A stretch of DNA of 64,000 bases, from assembly GCF_016117655.1 (NCBI RefSeq), contig NZ_CP064936.1:372001-436000 (forward strand). The letters run 5' to 3'. This document shows, one piece after another, positions 41,665 to 51,061 of the stretch. Each line of letters starts with the position of its first letter. The first letter of the stretch is position 1. The notes under the pieces are model-generated. The model was not told the origin of the DNA and ran no database searches. It worked only from the letters and a program-made list of their open reading frames with translations. The translations under genes and the position numbers were made by a program. Origin of the DNA: Treponema peruense. GTDB taxonomy: Bacteria > Spirochaetota > Spirochaetia > Treponematales > Treponemataceae.

Positions 41665-43941
41665 TTAAATCTGAACGAGACCCCGCCCGCGCAGTGACTG
41701 CATGAGTCTTTTTGCGGCGGGGTTTTTTATTGCTTCCTGAAGTTCTTTTACAGATTCATCATTTTTGTTGCGCGGACTAAGGGAACAAAGCAGACCGTTG
41801 AGTTTCTGTACTGTTCCGAATCCTTTTAATGCAGTGCATTCAATTCTGAAAGGCTCTCCCATGTAGTACCATTCAAGATATCTGTTGTGGCAGCAGGGCG
41901 TTATGGTTCCTCCGAGCCAGAAGTTTTTTTGTGGATTTAGCGGCGCATTGTAGGCTGCATCACGCTTTTGTTCGTAGCGTTCTATTGCTTTTTTTATGTA
42001 GTCCAGCGGAACTGTCGGCTTTGGTGTCGCAAAGTCAAACCATTTGTTTACGCGCTTTTCGAGCCCTTCACCGTGCATCCAGCTTTCCAGTGCAAAGTTA
42101 AGTGCGCCGCGGAACTTTTCTGAATTTTTTTCTCCCCTGAAGTGAAGGCCGTTTCTGGCGAAGATTCCGGCTGATTTGTCTTCAATTACCTTAAGTTCGG
42201 GGTAAAGCCCCTGTTTGTATTCACTGTAAATGCGCGAATGTCTTGTAAGAGTGAATTTATGCCAGAAACACGAATCAAGAAGGCCGGCTTCAAAGAACTG
42301 ACGCAGAGTTTCCATGGAATCTATTGTATCCTGGTCACTTTCCTGCCAGTAACCGTAAATCATGTAGGCGTGAACAAGAATTCCTGCTTCCTTGAAAGCA
42401 CAGCATGCACCTACAATTGAGTCAATGTCTGTTCCTTTGTGAATATGATCCAGGCCCTTTCCCGTAGCAATTTCTATGCCGCCCGAAACACCCGTAAGCC
42501 CTCCGAATGAAAGAAAGTCTGCTGTGTCGCGGTTGTATACTTTTTCAAAGCGCACGTTTCCCCACCAGGACAGACTGTTCCCTTGAGCCGCGTTAAGATG
42601 TGCAAATCTTTTCATAGAAACCGGCGGCATGGCTTCGTCTACAAAATGTATTCCGTAAACGCCGTGCTTTTGGGCCTGTGTATTGAGTGAGTCAAACAGG
42701 CGGTCGGTGCAGGTCATTCTGTAGCCCGAAACATAGTCCAGGTTTACGTCGCAGAAAGCACATTTGTGCCAGTAACAGCCGTGAGCCATATATGCCTTGA
42801 GCCAGGTTCCGTCTGACCACATTCTTTGCATGGGGTTAACGTCATCTATCATTCTCGGATAATTTGAAGTGTTTATGTCAGAAAAGTCTGGCATAACCGA
42901 TGCTGTCATTTCATTTTCGTACTGTTCTGCTTTTGTGTCGTGTTCAACCGGGTCAATTACTGACGTCGTGCCGTCTTTTTCTTTTGCAAAAAAACGTATT
43001 TTGTAAAGGGGCGTTTTGTCATAATCCCTGCTGCAGAATCCCGCGTCAATAAAAGCCTTGTAGGAACCGTAGCCGCGGTCGTAGCAGATTGCGTCTGTAT
43101 AGCGTAAAAGAGCTTTTTCGCGGCAGTCACGCAGTTCTGTGTTTACAAAGCCACCGCCAAAAAAAACAAACACTTTGTCACCGAACGTGTCCTTAAAGAA
43201 ACGTCCTGTATGGAGAGCCGCCGCGAATGTTCCTGCGAAAGGGACGCTTATGCAGACAAGACATTTTTCTTCTGAGTTTCTGATTTTTTCATATACAGAA
43301 GACTGCGGCCCGAACTTTTCTTTGAGAAGAGGCGCGTAAAATTCCTTGAGGACCGGTGCATCTGCTCCCTTTTCTATACTGTCAAAGGCGGCTTCACTTA
43401 TTGTAACGGACTCCCCGTATCTTACGAGAGAAAATCCGCTGTCAAAAACTGCAGTTATATAGTCTGCAAGGTCTGCAAGTTCCATGCTGGCAAGAAAACG
43501 CGCATCATCTGTGGAAGGCATTCTGTCCAGTTGTGAAAGGCGGCGCTCGGTTCTCATTCCGCGGGGTACGTGCGGTGAAAAAACAAATTTATGGCACGCT
43601 TCCCTCGAAGAGCGCGGTGAACCGTCGGCAAGAACAGAGGTGATTGTGTCAATCCATTCTATCCACGCGTCTTTTTGTGAAATATAGCGCCGCAAGTTTT
43701 CTGCCGCAGTCTCATTTCCTTCATCCAGCGCTTTGTCTGCAAGCTGCAGGGCACGGTCAGCGGTAAGTTCAAAGAGCCGCTTGAGTCCTTCAGCACAGAA
43801 TATTCTGTGAAAGAGTTCAATACTCAAATCGAACCACTTTGATTCAACTGAAAGGGATCTGAAAAAAGAAACAAGATATGCTCCCGAAGGATAGGCTGTG
43901 TTAAGCTGAACAAGCGGCGGCTGGATTACAAGGGTTTTCAT
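41665..43941 (-). CDS. B12-binding-type radical SAM protein
   Basis: A 758-residue protein that opens with the TLVIQPPLVQLNTAYPSGA strand-loop typical of B12-binding radical SAM (COG1032) proteins. The cluster motif HGCYWHKCAFCD (about 386-397) is the CX4CX2C variant common in that group. SGGIEIATGKGLDHIHKGTD (about 485-505) and the strand after it continue the TIM-barrel. A canonical B12 DxHxxG motif is not evident in the N-terminal 200 residues, so cobalamin may not bind. The last 250 residues carry His- and Cys-rich elements. The reaction is unknown. Expression looks leaderless. Confidence 0.78.
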   Translation of the reverse strand: MKTLVIQPPLVQLNTAYPSGAYLVSFFRSLSVESKWFDLSIELFHRIFCAEGLKRLFELTADRALQLADKALDEGNETAAENLRRYISQKDAWIEWIDTITSVLADGSPRSSREACHKFVFSPHVPRGMRTERRLSQLDRMPSTDDARFLASMELADLADYITAVFDSGFSLVRYGESVTISEAAFDSIEKGADAPVLKEFYAPLLKEKFGPQSSVYEKIRNSEEKCLVCISVPFAGTFAAALHTGRFFKDTFGDKVFVFFGGGFVNTELRDCREKALLRYTDAICYDRGYGSYKAFIDAGFCSRDYDKTPLYKIRFFAKEKDGTTSVIDPVEHDTKAEQYENEMTASVMPDFSDINTSNYPRMIDDVNPMQRMWSDGTWLKAYMAHGCYWHKCAFCDVNLDYVSGYRMTCTDRLFDSLNTQAQKHGVYGIHFVDEAMPPVSMKRFAHLNAAQGNSLSWWGNVRFEKVYNRDTADFLSFGGLTGVSGGIEIATGKGLDHIHKGTDIDSIVGACCAFKEAGILVHAYMIYGYWQESDQDTIDSMETLRQFFEAGLLDSCFWHKFTLTRHSRIYSEYKQGLYPELKVIEDKSAGIFARNGLHFRGEKNSEKFRGALNFALESWMHGEGLEKRVNKWFDFATPKPTVPLDYIKKAIERYEQKRDAAYNAPLNPQKNFWLGGTITPCCHNRYLEWYYMGEPFRIECTALKGFGTVQKLNGLLCSLSPRNKNDESVKELQEAIKNPAAKRLMQSLRGRGLVQI

Positions 43942-43947
43942 GCCTAA

Positions 43948-43976
43948 ACTATAATGGCCGCGCCGTTAATTTTCAA
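43948..43976 (-). promoter_or_regulatory. Leaderless-type promoter of the radical SAM gene
   Basis: Minus strand: TTGAAA (43971-43976), 17 bp, TATAGT (43948-43953), then 6 nt to the ATG at 43941. Confidence 0.65.
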
Positions 43977-44075
43977 TACGGATATGATATGGGAATAATG
44001 TGAAAAATGTGTTACACTTAAGACAGTTTAAATGTTTATTTAAAAGAGAATAAATCTACGGGGGATTTTTGTATT

Positions 44076-44774
44076 ATGAAAGAAATCAAAACAATCGTGA
44101 TTGCAGCGGCAGTTTCTGTTATTGCCTCTGCATGTATATTGGCGTTTGGGCTGTCTACAGTGGCAAGACCTGACAGAACCGTTACCGTCCGCGGACTTGC
44201 AGAAAAAGAAGTTGATGCCGACATTGCTGTATGGCCGCTTTCTTTTACTCTTGGCGGGAACGATCTTGCTGTTCTGCAGAAAAATGTAATGACGGCTGTA
44301 GATTCAGTAAAGGCATATCTTGCGGAATACGGGCTTGACGGTTCTGATTATACTGTCCAGGCACCGAGTATTACAGACAATTCGGTGAATCCATACATAG
44401 ACAGAAATGCAGACCGTTATACTTATCTTGCAAAGAACGTTATTCTGGTGCGTTCGTCAAAGGTAGACAAGGTTAAGGCCGCCCACGCAGATTCCCTTAA
44501 GCTTATGGGAGACGGAATCGCGGTTAGTCAGGATTATGACAGCAAAATTTCCTATGAATTTACGGGGCTCAACGAAATAAAGCCCGCGATGATAGCAGAA
44601 GCCACGCAGAATGCACGTCTTGCGGCAGAACAGTTTGCACGTGATTCAGGCAGTAAAGTAGGCAAAATAAAGAGAGCCACACAGGGACTGTTCAGCATAG
44701 ATAATCTTGCTGTGGGACTTGAAGAAAAAAAGAATGTACGCGTTGTTACGACTGTTGAGTATCTGATAAAGTAG
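44076..44774 (+). CDS. SIMPL-domain (DUF541) periplasmic protein
   Basis: A 232-residue protein anchored by one N-terminal helix (about 5-27). The SIMPL domain follows: RTVTVRGLAEKEVDADIAVW (about 33-52), VKAYLAEYGLDGSDYTVQAP (about 88-107) and the late QNARLAAEQFARDSGSKVGK helix (about 185-204). Bacterial SIMPL proteins (YggE, BP26) are periplasmic and often stress-linked; the biochemical role is not known. GGGGGA precedes the ATG. Its 3' end overlaps the convergent cNMP-protein gene by 29 bp. Confidence 0.82.
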   Translation: MKEIKTIVIAAAVSVIASACILAFGLSTVARPDRTVTVRGLAEKEVDADIAVWPLSFTLGGNDLAVLQKNVMTAVDSVKAYLAEYGLDGSDYTVQAPSITDNSVNPYIDRNADRYTYLAKNVILVRSSKVDKVKAAHADSLKLMGDGIAVSQDYDSKISYEFTGLNEIKPAMIAEATQNARLAAEQFARDSGSKVGKIKRATQGLFSIDNLAVGLEEKKNVRVVTTVEYLIK

Positions 44775-46086
44775 CAGGTCTTTCTCTTGCGGCCGGTGCT
44801 TTTCCTAAAGGTTTGCCGGCCGTAGTCTTTAAGTCTGAATTAATATTATTGTAGTAAGTGTCAACAATGCGCTTCATATCGTGAATGTTGATAACCACAA
44901 TTCTGTCATCAAACATCTGGATTTTATTTTTTGAAATCAGTTTGTTGAGTTCATCCTTGACCTGATTAATAGGACAGGCAGCCCATCCGGCAATATCTGA
45001 AGCTGTCATAAAAAACGATCTCTGTGAATTCCTTTCGTCTTTCATTGAGCCAAAGTAAATTTCGTTGTACATAAGAAAAATATCTGCAATGCGCGCGCGT
45101 ATATCTTTTATAAGAATAATCCTAAAACGGCGTTCCTGGTCGCAGATTCTTTTGCAAAGAAGTTTAAGCAGGTTCATTACAATTTGAGGGTTTGCCAGAA
45201 CCAGTGCCTTGAAGTTTTCCTTGTTGAATTCAAGACATGAAACGGGGCCTTTTGCAAGACAGGTTGCGCTTCGCTGTGAATTGTCCAGAATGGCCATTTC
45301 GCCAAAAAGTTCGCCCTGTTTAAGGATGTCAAGACTTTTGATTTTGTCGCCTATGCATTTTACAATCTGAACCTGACCTGATTTAATGAGATAGAAAGTT
45401 TCGCCCGGTTCAAATTCGCTTATTATGACTTCGCCGTTTGCATATTTTTTTGTAAAACGGTCAAAAATGGGAAGGTTAAACTGATTCGGCGTACTCAGTT
45501 TCTGTTCGGATTCCTGTTCCGGTTCTTCATTTGGAAGGGCAGGGGTTTCGTTATGCTTTTTTGCTGCTTCCTGGTCAAGTTTTTCGAGTTCATCGTGGTT
45601 TGCAACGTACGGAATCTTTGACAAAAGTCTTTTTAAGATGCTTCTGCATGAAATATATTCGCCTTCGTTAAAAAAGGCTTTTGCAACCAGCGTCATTCCT
45701 TCGTCGGGGGTTATTTCTTCAGGGGCGTTGTTAAGGAATTCTTCCATCTGGCGGTGAATTGACTTGAGATTTTTGCTGAAAACCCTCAGCATTTTTTCTG
45801 TAACGGCCGTTTTTGAGCTGAAAACCTGTTCAAATTCGGTAACTGTAAGCTGAATTACTACAGAATCCATGGCTGCAACTGCTGTTACCGAAGAAGGCAT
45901 TTTTGAAAGGGCACTCTTAACGCCAAAAAACTCGCCGGAATGAAGGGCTTCTATTTCTTCGGCACCGGTTTCGAGGTTTGTTCCCTTGAGCATTATACCG
46001 CCGGACTGGAGAATATAAATGAATTCATCCTTGTCGCCCTTAAAAAAAATAATTGAACCCTTAGAGAACGAAACTGATTTTGGCAT
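44746..46086 (-). CDS. Crp/Fnr-type protein with two cyclic-nucleotide-binding domains
   Basis: A 446-residue protein with one cNMP-binding barrel at about 5-120 (FSKGSIIFFKGDKDEFIYIL; EALHSGEFFGVKSALS) and a second at about 205-320. The second is better conserved: EFEPGETFYLIKSGQVQIVK, then GELFGEMAILDNSQRSATCL, where GE and the later R-S-A-T are the phosphate-binding cassette. About 330-425 resembles a Crp-type winged helix (MTASDIAGWAACPINQVKDE). Two sensors on one chain are uncommon. It may be a transcription factor responding to cAMP or another nucleotide. A TATAAT lies about 45 bp upstream. Confidence 0.8.
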   Translation of the reverse strand: MPKSVSFSKGSIIFFKGDKDEFIYILQSGGIMLKGTNLETGAEEIEALHSGEFFGVKSALSKMPSSVTAVAAMDSVVIQLTVTEFEQVFSSKTAVTEKMLRVFSKNLKSIHRQMEEFLNNAPEEITPDEGMTLVAKAFFNEGEYISCRSILKRLLSKIPYVANHDELEKLDQEAAKKHNETPALPNEEPEQESEQKLSTPNQFNLPIFDRFTKKYANGEVIISEFEPGETFYLIKSGQVQIVKCIGDKIKSLDILKQGELFGEMAILDNSQRSATCLAKGPVSCLEFNKENFKALVLANPQIVMNLLKLLCKRICDQERRFRIILIKDIRARIADIFLMYNEIYFGSMKDERNSQRSFFMTASDIAGWAACPINQVKDELNKLISKNKIQMFDDRIVVINIHDMKRIVDTYYNNINSDLKTTAGKPLGKAPAARERPATLSDTQQS

Positions 46087-46170
46087 TTTAACACCCGTAC
46101 ACTTTTAAAAATTGCAACAGTTTTGTATTATATCATAAAATGAATAAATGTGCTATCATTCCGGCTGATT

Positions 46171-47052
46171 ATGATAGATTTGCACACTCATTCGAGCGCT
46201 TCTGACGGTACGTTTTCACCTTCTGAACTGGTAAATTTTGCCGCCTCAAAGAAAATTGAAACGCTTGCACTGACCGACCACGATACGACTGACGGTCTTG
46301 TTGAAGCACAGGCAGCCGCTTTTGAAAAAGGAATTAATTTTATTCCGGGTATAGAGTTGAATATTCAGTGGCCTACAGGTGAATTCCATCTTCTGGGACT
46401 GGGACTCAAGCGCGTTTCGCCGGAACTTAAGGACATGATTGCTTTTTTGGGAAGGGAGCGTGAGTTCCGCAACAGAAAAATGGCGCAGAAACTTAAGGAA
46501 AACGGAATTAACATTTCGTACGAGGAACTTGCAGCGCGTTTTGGAGAAAAGACTCTGGGGCGTCCCCACTTTGCAGAATATATGAAAGAAAAAGGTTTTG
46601 TTAAGTGCCGTCAGCAGGCTTTTGACAATTATTTTGCAAAAGGACGGCCGTGTTTTGTTGACCGGGAAGGAGCCGATCTTGAAATGGCTGTAGATGCAAT
46701 TCTTTCGAGCGGAGGTCTTCCTGTTCAGGCTCATCCTCTTTCGATGTATGTTTCGTGGGGAAGAATGGAAGAAACGCTTCGTTCAGTAAGGGAACTCGGT
46801 GTACTGGGAATAGAAGCGTGGCATCCCGGAGCGCGTGTTTCTGAGGCAGAGCGGCTTCGTGACATGGCCGAAAAGCTTGGTTTTTTTGTTACCGGCGGAA
46901 GTGATTTTCATGGTGAAAAAGTACGTGCAGACAGACACATCGGCTTTTCTTCGGGCGGCTTAAAGATAAGTGATGACTGCTGGACAAAAAATCTGGAGCC
47001 GCGTCTTGTGGAACTGCACGGCGGTAACGACCACAGTTTCTGTAACCAGTAA
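46171..47052 (+). CDS. PHP-domain phosphoesterase (RNase AM/YciV type)
   Basis: A 293-residue PHP protein with metal ligands in order: IDLHTHSSASDGTFSP (about 2-17), ALTDHDTTDGL (about 36-46), FIPGIELNIQW (about 63-73), LGRPHFAEYM, QAHPLSMY (about 187-194) and GSDFHGE (about 245-251). The family hydrolyses 3',5'-nucleoside bisphosphates and trims short RNA 5' ends. I start at 46171, where MIDLHTH begins as in homologues; a start at 46150 would add seven residues. Confidence 0.87.
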   Translation: MIDLHTHSSASDGTFSPSELVNFAASKKIETLALTDHDTTDGLVEAQAAAFEKGINFIPGIELNIQWPTGEFHLLGLGLKRVSPELKDMIAFLGREREFRNRKMAQKLKENGINISYEELAARFGEKTLGRPHFAEYMKEKGFVKCRQQAFDNYFAKGRPCFVDREGADLEMAVDAILSSGGLPVQAHPLSMYVSWGRMEETLRSVRELGVLGIEAWHPGARVSEAERLRDMAEKLGFFVTGGSDFHGEKVRADRHIGFSSGGLKISDDCWTKNLEPRLVELHGGNDHSFCNQ

Positions 47053-47110
47053 CCGGCCGAAGGGTTTTATAGTATAATTTGTAAAGAAAATATTTGGAGG
47101 CATGATTAAA

Positions 47111-48031
47111 ATGTTAAAGAGCAAATTTTATAAAATTATACTTACAGCGGCGGTTCTGGTGTCGCTGGTATTTTTGCCTTCGTGTTCAAAGACGGCTGGT
47201 CAGGGTACTGTTAACGGTTCTGCGCGCATGATGTCTGCAAAAAAAATGGCTCCTGCGGCTTTTGCTGCAGATTCAATGGCTGCAACGGAAATGTCTGTCA
47301 TGGAATCAAATGATGCGGTTTACGAAGAAAGTGCGCCGGATTCAGGGGTTGTCCAGGAGCGCAAGTTAATTTACAGCGGCGACATCAATCTTGAAGTTTC
47401 AAGCCTTGCAGAATCAAAGCAGGCAGTCGAAGCCTGGGTAAAAAAATTTGGCGGTTATATTTCAAATTCTTCTGAAAGTTCAACTTCGGTAAGCTTTACG
47501 GCAAATATTCCTTCCGCAGAATTCCACAATGCAATGAATGAAGGCGGTCAGATAGGAAAACTCAAGTCAAAGAACATTTACTCAAATGATGTTACCGACA
47601 ATTATTATGACCTCGAAACAAGACTTTCTACCAGACACATTCTTCTGGAACGCCTTGAAAAATATTTGTCTGAAGCAAAAGACATGAAAGAAATGCTTCA
47701 GATAGAAACCAAGATAAATGACATTACTTCGGAACTTGAGCGCATGGAAGGCCAGATGAACAGGCTCAAAAACCAGATAGACTATTCAAGAATAAACGTC
47801 TATGCGTCCCTTCCTGTAAACCAGAGTGAAACAGGTTTTATTCTGCCCGACACAAAAACAGGTGCGCGCAAATTTCTTGGTAATGTGGTAAACTTTTTTG
47901 CAAACTTTGCATTTGTTGCTTTGTACATCGTTATTTTTGGCGTGCCGGTAATTCTTTTTGCAATGTTAATTTACTGGCTTACATTCGGAAAAATCGGACT
48001 TATAAGAAAACTGTTCAGGAGAATCAGGTAA
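47111..48031 (+). CDS. DUF4349 membrane lipoprotein
   Basis: A 306-residue predicted lipoprotein (lipobox FLPSCSK; acylated Cys near residue 23). A low-complexity Ala/Met/Ser region precedes the DUF4349 domain (about 85-250: RKLIYSGDINLEVSSLAESK; NYYDLETRLSTRHILLERLE), which contains a coiled coil (about 190-235). A membrane helix ends it (about 265-295). The ATG at 47111 sits 10 nt from GGAGG; an ATG at 47102 lies only 1 nt from it. A TATAAT around 47073 is the likely -10 box. Function unknown. Confidence 0.8.
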   Translation: MLKSKFYKIILTAAVLVSLVFLPSCSKTAGQGTVNGSARMMSAKKMAPAAFAADSMAATEMSVMESNDAVYEESAPDSGVVQERKLIYSGDINLEVSSLAESKQAVEAWVKKFGGYISNSSESSTSVSFTANIPSAEFHNAMNEGGQIGKLKSKNIYSNDVTDNYYDLETRLSTRHILLERLEKYLSEAKDMKEMLQIETKINDITSELERMEGQMNRLKNQIDYSRINVYASLPVNQSETGFILPDTKTGARKFLGNVVNFFANFAFVALYIVIFGVPVILFAMLIYWLTFGKIGLIRKLFRRIR

Positions 48032-48123
48032 GTTCAACTTAAAACTGATTTTTTTAATTGAACTTATAGTTCCGTTTTTTACACTTTTATTTTTGATACT
48101 GGTGCTAGAATAACATAAATATT

Positions 48124-48783
48124 ATGAGCAGTATTTTTGATATTCTGGGGCCGGTTATGGTAGGTCCTTCCAGTTCACATACAGCAGGGGCTGTAAGAAT
48201 AGGTCTCGTTTCGCGTATACTTTTGGAAGATGAAGTTGTCTTTGCAGACATTCAGCTCCACGGGTCTTTTGCGGCAACTTATCACGGTCACGGAACTGAC
48301 TGCGCACTTATTGCAGGCCTTCTTGGTATGCAGCCCGATGACATACGCATTCCCGACAGTATGAAAATTGCTGCGGATTCAGGAATAAAATTTTTCTTTT
48401 CTACAGTTCAGCTTCAGGACGCGCACCCCAATACGGCAATTCTGAATCTTCAGGGAAAAGGCGGAAGAAAAATTTCTGTACAGGCATCTTCTGTCGGCGG
48501 CGGAAGAATAATGATAAACAAGCTTGACGGCATTGAAGTAAATTTTAATGCAGAAATGCCTACTCTTATCGTTCACAATTCGGACGAGCCTGGACACGTA
48601 GCCGCGGTAACTTCACTTCTTTTTTACAATAAAATAAATATTGCAGCCATGCAGCTTTACAGAAACGAGCGCGGTGGTTATGCAGTTATGGTAATTGAGT
48701 CCGACGAGAGAATACCTGCAGAAATTGTTTCACAGATTGAACACTTTCCCGGAATTATAAAAGTCACATACGTTAATGTTTAA
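48124..48783 (+). CDS. sdaAB: L-serine dehydratase beta subunit
   Basis: A 219-residue iron-sulfur L-serine ammonia-lyase beta chain. The N-terminal domain has FDILGPVMVGPSSSHTAGAV (about 5-24) and HGSFAATYHGHGTDCALIAG. The C-terminal ACT domain (about 148-219: PGHVAAVTSLLFYNKINIAA) probably senses serine. It deaminates serine to pyruvate with the alpha chain 55 bp downstream. A TAGAAT lies 12 nt before the ATG, and no Shine-Dalgarno is apparent. Confidence 0.92.
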   Translation: MSSIFDILGPVMVGPSSSHTAGAVRIGLVSRILLEDEVVFADIQLHGSFAATYHGHGTDCALIAGLLGMQPDDIRIPDSMKIAADSGIKFFFSTVQLQDAHPNTAILNLQGKGGRKISVQASSVGGGRIMINKLDGIEVNFNAEMPTLIVHNSDEPGHVAAVTSLLFYNKINIAAMQLYRNERGGYAVMVIESDERIPAEIVSQIEHFPGIIKVTYVNV

Positions 48784-48838
48784 GAAAGTATGCGGTGCAG
48801 GAAAGTATGCGCTGCGACTTTTCTTATAAGAGGTAATA

Positions 48839-49714
48839 ATGTTTGAAAGTTTGAATTCAATAGTTGAACAGTGCGAAAATTCCGGCGGAACAAAAGATTT
48901 TGCCGATGTTGTTATAGAAAACGAAATGCGCTCTTCGGGAACGGACTGTGAGTGCGTGAAAGAAAAAATGCGTTCTATGTGGAAGGCCATGCTTGAAGCA
49001 GCACATTCTTACGAAGACAATCTTCTTTCACGAAGCGGACTTACAGGATGTGACGGCGGAAGATTTAAAAAATATGCTTCTTCACAAAAAACAATCTGCG
49101 GTCCTTTTATTCTGAATGTAATTACGAATGCCCTTAAAATGGCTGAATCAAATGCCTGTATGAAAAGAATTGTTGCTTCTCCTACAGCCGGCTCGTGCGG
49201 TGTTCTTCCTGCAGTTCTGGTTCCACTTTTTGAAGAAAATAAATTTGAAGAAGACAAGATTGTTAAGTCGCTTTTTGTAAGCGCTGGAATCGGTCAGGTC
49301 ATTGCAAACCGCGCGTCCATTTCCGGGGCAGAAGGCGGCTGTCAGGCAGAGATTGGATCTGCTTCTGCAATGGCAGCAGGAACACTCGTGTACCTTTACG
49401 GCGGAAGTGCCCGGCAGATTGCAAGTGCGGCAGGATTTTCGCTGCAGAATCTTCTTGGTCTTGTATGTGACCCGGTTGCAGGTCTTGTAGAAATTCCGTG
49501 CGTAAAGAGAAATGTTGTTGGCGCAGTCAATGCCTGTTCATGCGCAGATATGGCACTTGCAGGCATTGAACCCAGAATTCCGGCTGATGAAGTGATTGAT
49601 GCAATGCGTGCAGTCGGAATAAAAATGGACAGTTCCCTAAAAGAAACAGGTCTTGGAGGACTTGCTGCATCTCCTTCTGCAAAAAAAGTTGCTGAATCTT
49701 TTGCCGTGTCCTGA
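48839..49714 (+). CDS. sdaAA: L-serine dehydratase alpha subunit
   Basis: A 291-residue alpha chain with the catalytic [4Fe-4S] cysteines: SPTAGSCGVLPAVL (about 116-129), LVCDPVAGLVEIPCVKRN (about 210-227) and NACSCADMAL (about 233-242). AGAEGGCQAEIGSASAM is also present. With the beta chain it converts serine to pyruvate and ammonia. Together with SstT (11721) and pyruvate kinase in this window it suggests serine catabolism feeding the pyruvate pool. AGAGGT precedes the ATG. Confidence 0.92.
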   Translation: MFESLNSIVEQCENSGGTKDFADVVIENEMRSSGTDCECVKEKMRSMWKAMLEAAHSYEDNLLSRSGLTGCDGGRFKKYASSQKTICGPFILNVITNALKMAESNACMKRIVASPTAGSCGVLPAVLVPLFEENKFEEDKIVKSLFVSAGIGQVIANRASISGAEGGCQAEIGSASAMAAGTLVYLYGGSARQIASAAGFSLQNLLGLVCDPVAGLVEIPCVKRNVVGAVNACSCADMALAGIEPRIPADEVIDAMRAVGIKMDSSLKETGLGGLAASPSAKKVAESFAVS

Positions 49715-49716
49715 CT

Positions 49717-50571
49717 TTAGTGGATAAAAACTGTCTGGGACAGAACAGAAATTTCTTTGTCTTCTTTAAGATTTCCGTCCTTTAATTTCTGTGCAATCTG
49801 TTCCGGCCGGTATTTTTGTTCCGGGTAAAGAACTACAACTGACTTGTCACCTTCTTTAAGAAAATTCGTTTCACCAAACTGCGTGTATCTGGTTGCTCCT
49901 ATGGAAAGAAGTATTTTTGAAGGGCGTGTGCTGGAATTAAGGTAGAGGCCGATGTTTTCTGCAGGTCCTTCATCCTGCTGTGTGTTCAGTTTTTTTATGC
50001 TCCACGAAATTAATTTTTCATAAATGTAACTGTAGTCGCGTACGGCACTGTCTTCACCGTAAGTAAAAATTTCGCCCTGTCTTACAAGAAAACTTGCAAT
50101 TCTGTAACGGTCAAGAATTCCGCCACGTGTAAATTTGTCTATCGGAATTAAATTCTGAGAAAGACCCTTGCTTGAGTTTCCCCAGTTTTTTTTGAGGCTT
50201 ATTTTTTTTGCGCCCTCTTTTCTGATGGAACAGTCGTTTGAGGCACCGAACAGAACGGGCACCAGATCTGTAATTTTATTTTCGCTCCAGGTTACGTCGC
50301 AGATTAGCGCACATTCCGGTTCTATCTGAAGTTTTTGTTCTCCCTGCGGAAAAATTATTTTGTCACTGTCGAACGGGAATGTCCCCAGAAACTGCGGAAC
50401 ATTTTCTTTTGCTCCCGGAATATATGTAGGAAAAATTGCTTTGGGCGCATTCTTTTCGTCAGCAATTATTTTTGTAAAATCAGAGGCTTCTCCAGCCTGT
50501 TCAAGATGCCCTGTAAAGTTTCCGGCAACTCCGAAGCATGGAATTTCTTTTAAGTTGATGATTGGCTGCAT
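49717..50571 (-). CDS. DUF5718 family protein
   Basis: A 284-residue soluble protein starting MQPIINLKEIPCFGVAGNFT. The FGVAGNFTGHLEQAGEASDF segment, the CALICDVTW strand and the late GLYLNSSTRPSKILLSIGAT match my memory of DUF5718, found in gut and rumen bacteria. The fold resembles fumarylacetoacetate-hydrolase-type barrels, but I cannot show active residues. Function unknown. The ATG at 50571 is chosen because the family begins there; an upstream ATG at 50613 would add 14 residues. It converges with sdaAA 2 bp away and diverges from nfeD. Confidence 0.6.
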   Translation of the reverse strand: MQPIINLKEIPCFGVAGNFTGHLEQAGEASDFTKIIADEKNAPKAIFPTYIPGAKENVPQFLGTFPFDSDKIIFPQGEQKLQIEPECALICDVTWSENKITDLVPVLFGASNDCSIRKEGAKKISLKKNWGNSSKGLSQNLIPIDKFTRGGILDRYRIASFLVRQGEIFTYGEDSAVRDYSYIYEKLISWSIKKLNTQQDEGPAENIGLYLNSSTRPSKILLSIGATRYTQFGETNFLKEGDKSVVVLYPEQKYRPEQIAQKLKDGNLKEDKEISVLSQTVFIH

Positions 50572-50619
50572 AATGGTTTTAGTGTAGCGCATTTTTGTGA
50601 AATCTGCTACCATGAAAAT

Positions 50620-51060
50620 ATGATGAATTTTATTCTGGATAATATTTCATGGATTTGGGTTGGTGTTCTTGTTCTGAGTCTTTTAATAGAAGCAGTTACA
50701 ATGTCGCTTACTACAATATGGAGTGCAATTGCTGCTCTTCCCATGATTTTTATTGCACGCACTCAGCTTCCTTTAAGGTGGCAGGTGCTTTTGTTCGTTG
50801 TGATTTGCGCCGCGCTCATTGTTTTTACAAGACCATTTGCAGTAAAAAAACTTAAGATTGGCCGCAATAAAACCAACAGCGGTACTCTTGTAGGGCAGGA
50901 AGTTCTTGTTGTCAAACAGATATCTGAATTTGACCGCGGTGAAGTAAAGGCACGCGGCGGGGTTATCTGGACTGCCGCTTCTGCAGACAACAGTGTGCTC
51001 GAAGAGGGAAAAAGATGCGTTGTTGACCACATAGAAGGAAACACACTTTTTGTAAAATAA
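50620..51060 (+). CDS. NfeD-like membrane protein
   Basis: A 146-residue NfeD1b-type protein: membrane helices at about 8-30 and 35-75, and a C-terminal OB-fold domain (about 85-146: GTLVGQEVLVVKQISEFDRG; VKARGGVIWTAAS; VDHIEGNTLFVK). NfeD proteins pair with SPFH/stomatin proteins in membrane microdomains, and the SPFH gene follows, as usual. Two ATGs in tandem (50620 and 50623) are both possible. The junction with the SPFH gene is interrupted by a hairpin-rich insertion. Confidence 0.85.
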   Translation: MMNFILDNISWIWVGVLVLSLLIEAVTMSLTTIWSAIAALPMIFIARTQLPLRWQVLLFVVICAALIVFTRPFAVKKLKIGRNKTNSGTLVGQEVLVVKQISEFDRGEVKARGGVIWTAASADNSVLEEGKRCVVDHIEGNTLFVK

Positions 51061-51061
51061 G

